A model generated the notes under the pieces. The model saw only the letters and a program-made list of their open reading frames with translations. It ran no database searches and was not told the DNA's origin. This document shows positions 1 through 5,806 of a stretch of DNA of 10,780 nt, piece after piece (the first letter of the stretch is position 1; the number at the start of each line of letters is the position of its first letter). This DNA comes from Actinomycetota bacterium. GTDB lineage: Bacteria > Actinomycetota > Thermoleophilia > Solirubrobacterales > Thermoleophilaceae. A program made the translations under genes and the position numbers. The stretch is from the NCBI GenBank assembly GCA_005885165.1, contig VAXR01000036.1, positions 1 to 10,780 of the forward strand. Reading direction: 5' to 3'.

Positions 1-80
1 CCCTTGCCCCCGAGCAGCTCGCGCATGTCCCGCGATCCCTCGGAGAAGTCGTAGACGAGCTTCCTGCCCCCGGCCGCCAC
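1..80 (-). CDS. ppdK: Pyruvate phosphate dikinase, N-terminal fragment (runs off the window)
   Basis: Only the first 26 codons and two bases are present. The peptide contains VYDFSEG, RDMRELL and LGGKG, which match the extreme N-terminus of pyruvate phosphate dikinase, where the GGKG segment belongs to the nucleotide-binding domain. The family interconverts pyruvate, ATP and phosphate with phosphoenolpyruvate, AMP and pyrophosphate in the cytoplasm. The start is GTG at 80; a TAA lies in frame four codons upstream, so no earlier start is possible. There is no Shine-Dalgarno sequence, but an AT-rich TAAAAT lies six bases before the start, suggesting a leaderless mRNA. It lies 46 bases downstream of recO on the same strand, with a hairpin between them. 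PEP synthase and related PEP-utilising enzymes share this fold, but the VYDFSEG/GGKG start is typical of PPDK. The rest of the enzyme cannot be checked. Confidence 0.8.
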   Translation of the reverse strand, partial: MAAGGRKLVYDFSEGSRDMRELLGGK

Positions 81-92
81 GGATGAATTTTA
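81..92 (-). promoter_or_regulatory. Candidate leaderless -10 promoter element for ppdK
   Basis: Read on the minus strand, positions 92-87 are TAAAAT, a good match to the actinobacterial -10 pattern TANNNT. They are followed by six bases and then the GTG at 80. That spacing would put the transcription start on or next to the start codon, giving a leaderless message, which fits the missing ribosome binding site. This is the most AT-rich short stretch in the window. No recognisable -35 hexamer lies 16-18 bases upstream, where the recO/ppdK hairpin sits. The role is inferred. Confidence 0.45.
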
Positions 93-101
93 AGGGCGGG
101 C

Positions 102-132
102 GCTTACGCCGCCGCGGAGCGGCGGCTCAAGC
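102..132 (-). terminator. Hairpin at the end of recO, possible terminator
   Basis: Positions 108-115 (GCCGCCGC) and 119-126 (GCGGCGGC) form a perfect 8-bp stem closed by a three-base loop. A further GCTT/AAGC pairing (102-105 with 129-132) extends it across a two-base internal loop. The structure covers the recO stop codon (127-129). On the minus strand no T-run follows, so a classical intrinsic terminator is not supported. Hairpin-only termination, or a role in separating recO from the ppdK promoter, remains possible. In DNA this GC-rich, short palindromes also arise by chance. Confidence 0.35.
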
Positions 133-846
133 AGCCACCCGCCGCAGCCGGATGTGCGCGTGGTGCTCCAGCGTCTCCGCGATGGCGCGATCGGCCTGGC
201 CGAGGGCGCGGTCGGAGGCGGCCGGCGTCTCCGTCAACGGGCTTCCGAGCGCCATGACGAGGAAGGAGTACGCGTCGCGGTCGAGGGCGAACGAGCCCGC
301 CTCGCAGCCGGGGCAGACGACGCCCCCCGCGCTGGCCGAGAAAGCTCCGAGGTGCTCCCGCTCGCCGCACGACGCGCACGCCGCCAGCTCAGGCGCGAAT
401 CCCGCCGCCAGGAGGAGCTTGAGCCGGAAGGCCAGCGCCTGCGCCCGCGTGGCCGCCGCCGGCTCGACGTCCAGGAGCCGCAGCTCGTGGCAGAGGAGGT
501 TGTAGGCCGCCCGGTTCGGCTCCTGCGAGTCGAGCAGCCGGAGCACGGCGTCGCAGGCTTGGGTGGCGCGCTCGAGGGCGTCGCGGCGCTCCCGCAGCGA
601 CGGATGGGCGTCGACCGTGTCGGCCGAGGTGACGGTGTGGAGCTCGCCGCGGCCCTCGTGAAGGAGCAGGTCGACCCTGAAGAGCGGCTCGAGCCGCCCG
701 CCGAAGCGCGTCTTCACCCTCCTCACCCCCTTCGCTATGGCGCCGATGCGGCCGCGCTCGCGGCTGTACAGGTGAAGGATCCGATCGGCCTCGCCATAGC
801 GGATCGAGCGCAGCACGACGGCCTCGGTACGGAAAGTTGCAGGCAT
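127..846 (-). CDS. recO: DNA repair protein RecO
   Basis: RecO works in the RecFOR pathway: it binds SSB-coated single-stranded DNA, anneals strands and helps RecR load RecA at gaps. The 239-residue protein has the usual family length. Residues 1-80 give the N-terminal OB-fold, starting with the typical TEAVVLRSIRYGEADRI segment and a G-R-G-R-I strand. A helical middle follows, and a zinc-binding module shows four cysteines as C157-x2-C160 and C178-x2-C181. The start is ATG at 846, which places the conserved TEAVVL strand seven residues in. No strong ribosome binding site is visible upstream. The gene is divergent from the glutaredoxin gene across 48 bases and is followed by ppdK on the same strand. 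Function follows from family membership. Identification is firm despite the low sequence conservation of RecO proteins. Confidence 0.93.
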   Translation of the reverse strand: MPATFRTEAVVLRSIRYGEADRILHLYSRERGRIGAIAKGVRRVKTRFGGRLEPLFRVDLLLHEGRGELHTVTSADTVDAHPSLRERRDALERATQACDAVLRLLDSQEPNRAAYNLLCHELRLLDVEPAAATRAQALAFRLKLLLAAGFAPELAACASCGEREHLGAFSASAGGVVCPGCEAGSFALDRDAYSFLVMALGSPLTETPAASDRALGQADRAIAETLEHHAHIRLRRVAA

Positions 847-894
847 GATCAGGCGGCGGCGTGGATCGGCGTCACTTCCTAGACTCTCCCGCTA
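847..894. promoter_or_regulatory. Divergent recO / glutaredoxin promoter region
   Basis: This 48-base gap separates the recO start (846, minus) from the glutaredoxin start (895, plus), so promoters for both should lie in or near it. On the plus strand TAGACT at 880-885 fits TANNNT, with nine bases to the GTG, so the glutaredoxin mRNA would have almost no leader. No clear -35 box is seen, and no good -10 stands out for recO. Neither gene has a convincing Shine-Dalgarno sequence here. Confidence 0.35.
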
Positions 895-1158
895 GTGCCG
901 GACGGGAGAACGCTGATCCTCTACACGACGGAGCCGTGTGGCTTCTGCCGGCAGGCCAAAGCCCTGCTCGAGACGCGGGGCTTCTCCTACGAGGAGGTCA
1001 ACCTGGCCAAGGACCCCGTCGGACGCGCGGCCCTGGTCGCCCGGACGGGCCAGATGACCTTCCCCCAGCTGGTGATCGGCGACCGCGCGATCGGCGGGTT
1101 CCGCGAGCTGCTCGAGGCAGAGCGCGACGGCGTGCTCGACGAGCTGCTGGCGGCGTAG
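895..1158 (+). CDS. Glutaredoxin-family thiol-disulfide protein (dithiol CGFC)
   Basis: A small 87-residue protein with a complete glutaredoxin fold signature. The first strand, TLILYTTEPCGFC, carries the redox pair C15-G-F-C18; TFPQLVIG follows with the conserved cis-proline at P57; IGGFREL (from about 66) is the glutathione-binding Gly-Gly turn. It probably reduces protein disulfides or glutaredoxin/mycothiol-linked mixed disulfides in the cytosol. CGFC has two cysteines yet resembles the CGFS of monothiol, iron-sulfur-carrying glutaredoxins more than the classical CPYC. A mycoredoxin-like role is possible in an actinobacterium, although known mycoredoxins usually use CxxC with other middle residues. 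The start is GTG at 895, directly after an in-frame TAG, so it cannot extend upstream; no Shine-Dalgarno is seen. It is the only plus-strand gene here and converges on mutM, with ten bases between the stop codons. Confidence 0.88.
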   Translation: MPDGRTLILYTTEPCGFCRQAKALLETRGFSYEEVNLAKDPVGRAALVARTGQMTFPQLVIGDRAIGGFRELLEAERDGVLDELLAA

Positions 1159-1174
1159 GTAGGGGCCGCTACGC
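1153..1174. terminator. Small hairpin between convergent stop codons
   Basis: GCGTAG at 1153-1158 and CTACGC at 1169-1174 can pair as a 6-bp stem with a ten-base loop. Each arm contains a stop codon: the glutaredoxin TAG on plus and the mutM TAG on minus. Its place between two converging genes would suit a bidirectional terminator. There is no T-run on either side, and the stem is short, so this is a weak call. Confidence 0.2.
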
Positions 1175-2023
1175 GGGGATGGCGCGTCTGCTTCGCGGCC
1201 GTGGCTGGCAGCGCTCGCAGACGTAGGTGCCGCGACCTGCAGCGCGCAGCTTGACGATCGCCCGGCCGCAGCGCGGGCACGGCTCGCCCTCACGTTGGTG
1301 GACCAGGAAGCGGTCCTGGAACGCGCCGCGCGCGCCGTCGGGGTTGCGGAAGTCGTCGATCGTGGCCCCGCGCGCGTCGATTCCGGCCTGAAGCGACGCC
1401 ACCACGGCGTCGCGCAGCGCCTCGATCTGCGGTCGTTTGAGCGTGCCGGCCGGCCGCAGCGGGTGGATGCGGGCGCGGAAGAGCGCCTCATCCGCGTAGA
1501 TGTTGCCGACGCCGGCGATGCGCTCCTGCGTGAGCAGGAAGGCCTTGACCGGGGCGGCCCTCCCGCGGGCCAGCAGGCGGAGCGCATCCGGCGTGAAGTC
1601 CGGATCGAGCGGCTCGACGCCGAGGCGCGCTGCGAAGTACTCGTCGCGCGCCTCCGAGCCGAGCAGGACGACGCCCGTGCCGAACCGGCGCGGATCCGTG
1701 AACAGGACGCGCTCGCCGTCCGATAGCTCGAACCTGACCCTCACATACGGCGGCGGCGACCCGTCCGGCGGCGCGAGCAGGAGGTTCCCCGTCATGCGCA
1801 GGTGCATCACGAGGTGGACGTCGTCCTCGAGCTCCAACACCAGATACTTGCCGCGCCGCGCGAGGCGCTCGATGCGGCGACCCGCGACCGCGTCCTGCAC
1901 CTCGTTCGGAGGCGCCGGCTCGCACCAGCGCGGATCCAGGATCTCGAGCCGCTCCAGCACCCTCCCCTCCACGCGCGGGGCCAGATGGCGGCGGATGGTC
2001 TCGACCTCCGGTAGCTCAGGCAC
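1169..2023 (-). CDS. mutM: Formamidopyrimidine-DNA glycosylase (Fpg/MutM)
   Basis: Bifunctional base-excision repair enzyme that removes 8-oxoguanine and formamidopyrimidines and nicks the abasic site by beta,delta-elimination. The 284-residue protein shows every hallmark of the family. The N-terminal MPELPEVET supplies the catalytic proline (P2) and E3. K59 lies in RRGKYLVL. The base-gap fillers are M77 (HLRMTGNL) and R113/F114 (DPRRFGT). The helix-two-turn-helix segment carries GVGNIYADE, with N174. A C-terminal zinc finger uses C249, C252, C269 and C272, with R264 in GRGTYVC. The start is GTG at 2023, fixed because the proline after the initiator must be the nucleophile. A weak GGAAG sits very close to the start, and a -10-like element lies upstream. 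The endonuclease VIII (Nei) branch is less likely given the PELPEVE start. All key residues are present, so it should be active. Confidence 0.97.
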   Translation of the reverse strand: MPELPEVETIRRHLAPRVEGRVLERLEILDPRWCEPAPPNEVQDAVAGRRIERLARRGKYLVLELEDDVHLVMHLRMTGNLLLAPPDGSPPPYVRVRFELSDGERVLFTDPRRFGTGVVLLGSEARDEYFAARLGVEPLDPDFTPDALRLLARGRAAPVKAFLLTQERIAGVGNIYADEALFRARIHPLRPAGTLKRPQIEALRDAVVASLQAGIDARGATIDDFRNPDGARGAFQDRFLVHQREGEPCPRCGRAIVKLRAAGRGTYVCERCQPRPRSRRAIPA

Positions 2024-2031
2024 TGCTTCCG

Positions 2032-2065
2032 AGCTTAGGGCGCGGCGGGCGCGCGAACCGGTTCG
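2032..2065 (-). promoter_or_regulatory. Candidate mutM promoter with palindromic operator-like site
   Basis: On the minus strand TAAGCT (2037-2032) fits the -10 pattern TANNNT and lies eight bases before the mutM GTG, implying a leaderless or nearly leaderless transcript. About 17 bases further upstream sits CGAACCGGTTCG (2054-2065), a perfect 12-base palindrome occupying where the -35 box would be. A symmetric site over the -35 region is the usual layout for a repressor operator or for an activator replacing a -35 box. The site resembles the Gram-positive LexA half-sites GAAC and GTTC, but with a two-base instead of the required four-base spacer. No regulator can be named. Confidence 0.4.
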
Positions 2066-2100
2066 AAAAACGGCGTGCCCGCCGGCGGCGACTCACGCCG
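2066..2100 (-). terminator. Intrinsic terminator after xerD
   Basis: On the minus strand CGGCGTG (2100-2094) pairs with CACGCCG (2077-2071). Inside it, CGCC (2090-2087) pairs with GGCG (2083-2080) around a three-base loop, with small 3/2-base bulges between the two stems. The hairpin is followed directly by TTTTT (2070-2066). It starts 21 bases after the xerD stop and ends before the mutM promoter candidate, so it most likely closes the long upstream operon. Confidence 0.75.
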
Positions 2101-2121
2101 CGGTTCTAGCGGGGATTTCCC

Positions 2122-3057
2122 TCAGCCCGTCGCCCGCGGGTGCGCCCGGAAATACACGTCCTTGAGGCGCTCGCTCGAGAGGTGCGTGTAGAGCTGGGTG
2201 GTGGCGACGTCCGCGTGTCCGAGCATCTCCTGCACCGAGCGGAGGTCGCATCCGCCGGCAAGCAGATGGGTGGCGAACGTGTGCCGGAGCGTGTGCGGGC
2301 TCATCCGGTCGTCGAGCCCGGCCGCGGCCGCGTGCCGGCGGACGATCTTGTAGAGGCCCTGCCGCGTGAGCCGCTCGCCGCGGAAGTTGACGAAGAGCTG
2401 CGGCACGTGCCCGTGGACGAGCGCCGGGCGTCCACGGCTCAGGTAGCGGCGCACGGCCTCGACGGCCTTCCGGCCGACCGGTACCACGCGCTCCTTCGAT
2501 CCCTTGCCCCGGGCCCGCAGAACGCCCTCCTCGAGATCCACGTCGCCGACCTCGATCCCGATCGCTTCGGACGCGCGCAGCCCGCACGCGTACATGAGCT
2601 CGAGGAGAGCGGCGTCGCGCAGTGCCGTCGGCTCGGTGCCGCGCGGCTGCTCCAGCAGCTTCGTGACCTCGCCGCGCGAGAGGACCTTCGGGAGGCGGCG
2701 GCCGCGCCGGGGGCCGCTGATCGTGGCCGTCGGGTCCGACTCCAGCACGCCCTCCCGACGCAGGTGGCGGTAGAAGGACCGCAGGCAGGCCGCCTTCCTG
2801 TGGATCGTCGCCGGCGACGCCGGCGGCCGGCCGTTCCCCTGGGCGAGGTTCGCGAGGAAGTCGGCGACGTCGGCGTTCGACGCGTCCACGGGCGCCGTCC
2901 CCCGCTCCGCCATGAACCGCCCGAACTGCAGGAGGTCGGAGCGGTACGCGTCGAGGGTGTTGCGGGCCAGGCCGCGCTCGAACTCGAGGTAGGCGAGGAA
3001 GTCGAGCACGAGGTGCTCGAACGGCCTGGCCTCGGCGCGGGTGGTGATCGTCGCCAC
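2122..3057 (-). CDS. xerD: Tyrosine recombinase XerD
   Basis: Site-specific recombinase that, with XerC, resolves chromosome dimers at dif during cell division. The 311-residue length is normal. Residues 10-100 form the SAM-like core-binding domain (FEHLVLDFLAYLEFERGL, ARNTLDAYRSDL). Residues from about 125 form the catalytic domain with R161 (ACGLRASEA), K185 (GKGSKER), H255 and R258 (SPHTLRHTFATHLL), H281 (EMLGHA) and nucleophile Y290 (TTQLYTH). The complete active site argues for function. The start is GTG at 3057; no other start codon occurs before an in-frame stop about 55 bases upstream, and no clear ribosome binding site is seen. It follows the Nudix gene by 70 bases and is closed by a terminator. 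Linkage to recN, pyrG and a Nudix gene matches the mycobacterial xerD locus, which favours XerD over XerC or an integrase. Confidence 0.95.
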   Translation of the reverse strand: MATITTRAEARPFEHLVLDFLAYLEFERGLARNTLDAYRSDLLQFGRFMAERGTAPVDASNADVADFLANLAQGNGRPPASPATIHRKAACLRSFYRHLRREGVLESDPTATISGPRRGRRLPKVLSRGEVTKLLEQPRGTEPTALRDAALLELMYACGLRASEAIGIEVGDVDLEEGVLRARGKGSKERVVPVGRKAVEAVRRYLSRGRPALVHGHVPQLFVNFRGERLTRQGLYKIVRRHAAAAGLDDRMSPHTLRHTFATHLLAGGCDLRSVQEMLGHADVATTQLYTHLSSERLKDVYFRAHPRATG

Positions 3058-3127
3058 TGTCCAGCGTGTTCGGCCACGCCGGCGGCTTCCCTCGCGGGTG
3101 CAACGGTGCTCTCAGTAGGTGACTGGT

Positions 3128-3655
3128 CTACGGGCGCTCGAACGCGATGAGCCAGAGCAGCCCAATGAGCGTCTTGGCGTCCCGGCAGCTCGCGATCACC
3201 TCGTCCAGCCGCTCGAGCGGAACGGTCTCGATCTCGATCCGCTCGCCCTCCCCGGGCTCGGCGTTCTCGTCGTAGAGGTCCGTGGCCAGATAGAGGTGGA
3301 CTTCCTCATCCGTGAATCCCACCGACGACCAGTACCTCGTCAGGAACCGCCACTCGCGCGCGCCCTTGCCGATCTCCTCGGCCAGCTCGCGCTTCGCGGT
3401 GTCGAGCACGTCCTCCCCCTCGGTGTCGAGCTTGCCCGCCGGGATCTCGAGCACGGTCTCGCCCACCGCCTCGCGCGGCTGGCGGACGAGGTAGACGCGC
3501 TCCCCGTCGAGCGCCACCACGCCGACCGCGCCGGGGTGCGCGACGATCTCGCGGTCCGCCTCGCCGCCGTCGTCGTAGCGGAAGCGGTCGACGCGCACTC
3601 GGACGATCCTGCCGTCGTACGCGTCCTCGCTCGCGATGCGCTCGAACCGCGTCAC
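3128..3655 (-). CDS. Nudix hydrolase, ADP-ribose pyrophosphatase type
   Basis: A 175-residue cytosolic Nudix enzyme that probably cleaves ADP-ribose to AMP and ribose 5-phosphate. The Nudix helix begins at G74 (IPAGKLD) and runs through E81, KRELAEEIG (R89, E90, E93, E94), the metal-binding glutamates. The first gap is one residue longer than the textbook GX5E pattern, as in mycobacterial ADP-ribose pyrophosphatase of the same locus. The later segment SSVGFTDEEVHLYLA is the loop and strand typical of ADP-ribose hydrolases and gives the substrate guess. HPGAVGVVAL (from about 40) is the usual strand before the box. The start is GTG at 3655, overlapping the DUF3866 stop as GTGA, so translation is probably coupled. 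The exact substrate is not proven by sequence; other nucleoside-diphosphate sugars are possible. Confidence 0.92.
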   Translation of the reverse strand: MTRFERIASEDAYDGRIVRVRVDRFRYDDGGEADREIVAHPGAVGVVALDGERVYLVRQPREAVGETVLEIPAGKLDTEGEDVLDTAKRELAEEIGKGAREWRFLTRYWSSVGFTDEEVHLYLATDLYDENAEPGEGERIEIETVPLERLDEVIASCRDAKTLIGLLWLIAFERP

Positions 3656-4674
3656 CCCGCGTCCCCGGCCTCGGCGGCCAGCACCGCCCCGCCCGCGAGG
3701 GCGGCGCGGAAGAAGAGCTCGTCCTCGCTCATCGAGCGGCCCATCGTATGAGCCGCAAGGCCCGACTCCGCGTAGCCATCGAGGTCCGGCTCCGCCGGAC
3801 GAAGCCGCACCGTCCCTGGCAGGTCGAGCTGCTCGCTGTCCGGCACGGCGACCAGCACCGGCGCGAGGAGCATCTCGAGCACCGTCTGCGTGTGATGGGA
3901 GAGCCCGCGGTGGCGGTCCCTCGGGTCACCGGACGACATGCGCGGCACGATCACCACACGGCAGCCGAGCGCGAGCGCCGCGTGCGCCGTATCGAGCGCC
4001 GCCAGGCCGCCGTGCCCGAGCTCCGTCGCCGATCCGAGGATCCCGGGACCGGGACCGGCGATCGCCGCGTCCCAGCCGAGCGCTGTGAAGCCGGCGTGCA
4101 GCGCGCCTGCCGTCGTGATGGCCTCGTGCTCGCCGCCGAACGCGGGACCGGCCGTCACGTGGTCGGCCAGGAGGCCACGGTCGCGCAGCTCGCGCACGGT
4201 CCGCGAGAGCTCGCCGGGCAGCGCGCCGCCGGCAGTCTGCACGTACCCGACGCGCAGCCCACTCCGAGCCGCGCCGGCCGCCCAGGCCACGCACGGAAGC
4301 TGCCCGTGCACCGCGATCACCGCCACCGGCCGGTCCACCGGGCGTGCGAGCTCGCCGGCGCGCTCTTCGAGCGGCGCCACGGCGTGCTGGAGCGAGCTGT
4401 AGTTGAGCTTCATCACGTGCGCGCCCGCCGGCCCGCCGCCCTCGCACCCGCGCGTGAGGTTGGCGTGCACGATGTCGAAGCCGCCGCTCCCGAGGCCGAG
4501 GTCGCGGGCAGCCACGTTCACGAGCACCTCGTCGCCGGCCTCGGCCTCGCCGGTCAGGCGGCCGTACGAGATCGCGGGGCGCGGCTCGCCGCCGACGTCG
4601 ACCGTGACCTCCGCGGCTGGTCCGCGGCGGTCGACCGAGACGACCCGGCCGCGACGAAGCGCGAGGTGCGTCAC
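3652..4674 (-). CDS. DUF3866 family protein, function unknown
   Basis: A 340-residue protein I recognise as DUF3866, a family without an assigned activity. Residues 1-60 look like a small beta-barrel domain (RRGRVVSVDRRG, then GDEVLVNVAARDLGLG). The larger part is an alpha/beta fold with several glycine-rich loops: MKLNYSSLQ (88-96), VAVHGQLPC-like strand (118-128), GPGPGILGSATELGHGG (207-223) and MSSGDPRDRHRGLSHHT (246-262). The last is rich in Asp, Arg and His and looks like a metal- or phosphate-binding site; that is inference. There is no signal peptide or clear membrane segment, so it is probably cytosolic. The GTG start at 4674 overlaps the peptidase stop as GTGA, and its own stop overlaps the Nudix start the same way. 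This tight coupling hints at a joint task with the peptidase and Nudix enzymes. An ORF open further upstream is only read-through of another frame. Confidence 0.85.
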   Translation of the reverse strand: MTHLALRRGRVVSVDRRGPAAEVTVDVGGEPRPAISYGRLTGEAEAGDEVLVNVAARDLGLGSGGFDIVHANLTRGCEGGGPAGAHVMKLNYSSLQHAVAPLEERAGELARPVDRPVAVIAVHGQLPCVAWAAGAARSGLRVGYVQTAGGALPGELSRTVRELRDRGLLADHVTAGPAFGGEHEAITTAGALHAGFTALGWDAAIAGPGPGILGSATELGHGGLAALDTAHAALALGCRVVIVPRMSSGDPRDRHRGLSHHTQTVLEMLLAPVLVAVPDSEQLDLPGTVRLRPAEPDLDGYAESGLAAHTMGRSMSEDELFFRAALAGGAVLAAEAGDAG

Positions 4675-5759
4675 GCGCTCGCGGCGACGAGGCCGAGCGT
4701 GACGTCGAGCATCGTCTCGAGCGCGGCGATGGTCACGGACTCGTCCGGCTGGTGGTTGCGCTCGGTGCCGTTGGCGACGTTGAGGCAGGGAAGGCCGCGG
4801 GCGTTGAAGACGTTGGCGTCGCTCGCGCCGCCGGTGGGGATCGGGCGTGGCTCGATGCGGAGCGCCTCGAGCGCGGTCGAGGCGATCTGCACCGCCGGAG
4901 CCGACCGCGGCATCCGGTACGCCCTGAACTCCTCCTCCACGACGGTCTCGAGGTCGCACTCGGCGTCGCTGGCGCCGGCGGTGAGCGCGTCGACGATCTG
5001 CGACACCTCCTCACCCGCGCGCTCGTGGTCGAGGCTCCGCGCCTCGAGCTCCACCGAGCACGTCTCGGCCACCACGTTCACGGCGGTGCCCCCCTCGATC
5101 CGGCCGACGTTCGCGGTCGTCTGCTCGTCGATCCGCCCGAGCTCGAGCGAGGCGATCGCCCTTGCCGCGGCTTCAATCGCGTTGCGTCCCTCCTCGGGGC
5201 GGATCCCCGCGTGGGCCGAGGCTCCCCGGAAGCGCCCCTCGATCCGGTAGAGCGTCGGTGCGGCCACGATCAGCTCGCCGATCGGAGACGCGTGGTCGAA
5301 CACGAAGCCGAGCTCCGAGTCGAGCCGCGAGCGGTCGAAGGCCTTGGCCCCGCGCAGGCCGATCTCCTCGCAGGTGGTGAAGAGCAGCTCGAGGCCGACC
5401 GGCGGCGTCTCGCTGCTGAACCGCCTGGCGACCGCGAGCAGCACCGCGACCGCCGCCTTGTTGTCCGCGCCGAGGATCGCCTCGTGCCTGTTCGTCAGCA
5501 CACCGTCCGACTCGACGACCTCGACCGGGGCGTCGAGCGGGACGGTGTCGAGGTGCACGCACAGGAGGATCGAGCGCACACCGGGCGGCCCCTCTATGCG
5601 CGCGAGCAGGTTGCCCGAGTCGGAGCCCGTCTCGGAGCCGCTCGCGTCCTCCTCCACCTCGAGCCCTACCGCCCGGAGCTCGGCCGCCACCGCATCCGCC
5701 ATCGCCCGCTCCCGGCGCGAGGGGCTCTCGATCTCGCACAGGCGGACAACGTCGCGCAC
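4671..5759 (-). CDS. M20-family metallopeptidase (peptidase T-like)
   Basis: A 362-residue dizinc aminopeptidase or deacylase of clan MH, related to the peptidase T/YqjE group. The metal site is complete: H69 and catalytic-base-supporting D71 (LCVHLDTVP), bridging D99 (ILGADNKAA), catalytic E131 and ligand E132 (TTCEEIG), D155 (FVFDHASP) and H336 (ERNHQPDES). The dimerisation/lid domain lies between about residues 165 and 265 and includes GASAHAGIRPEEGRNAIEA. No signal peptide is present, so it acts in the cytosol; small peptides are the likely substrate. The start is uncertain. GTG at 5759 has a strong Shine-Dalgarno sequence. An alternative TTG at 5810 would add 17 residues and overlap the pyrG stop as TTGA, like the coupled junctions downstream, but has no ribosome binding site. 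Its stop overlaps the DUF3866 start. Confidence 0.88.
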   Translation of the reverse strand: MRDVVRLCEIESPSRRERAMADAVAAELRAVGLEVEEDASGSETGSDSGNLLARIEGPPGVRSILLCVHLDTVPLDAPVEVVESDGVLTNRHEAILGADNKAAVAVLLAVARRFSSETPPVGLELLFTTCEEIGLRGAKAFDRSRLDSELGFVFDHASPIGELIVAAPTLYRIEGRFRGASAHAGIRPEEGRNAIEAAARAIASLELGRIDEQTTANVGRIEGGTAVNVVAETCSVELEARSLDHERAGEEVSQIVDALTAGASDAECDLETVVEEEFRAYRMPRSAPAVQIASTALEALRIEPRPIPTGGASDANVFNARGLPCLNVANGTERNHQPDESVTIAALETMLDVTLGLVAASA

Positions 5760-5764
5760 GACGC

Positions 5765-5771
5765 CCTCCCT
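5765..5771 (-). promoter_or_regulatory. Shine-Dalgarno sequence deciding the M20 peptidase start
   Basis: On the minus strand positions 5771-5765 read AGGGAGG, whose GGAGG core lies five bases before the GTG at 5759. It is the best ribosome binding site seen in the window, where most starts have little or none. It supports the GTG over the TTG at 5810. The same bases would be coding if the TTG were used, so the call is not final. Confidence 0.5.
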
Positions 5772-5806
5772 CTCGGCGCCGCTCGCGCGAGAAACCGCGG
5801 CGGCCG

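Noticed and set aside
2054..2065. LexA (SOS) box upstream of mutM
   Set aside because: The half-sites GAAC and GTTC are present but separated by two bases; the Gram-positive SOS box needs four.
2093..3103. A 336-codon minus-strand frame overlapping xerD
   Set aside because: It is the wrong frame of the same gene, rich in Arg, Pro and Gly with no motif, while the xerD frame has the complete catalytic set.
3058..3127. Promoter or terminator in the 70-base Nudix-xerD spacer
   Set aside because: I find no convincing -10/-35 pair and only a 4-bp CAGT/ACTG pairing without a T-run, so nothing is called.
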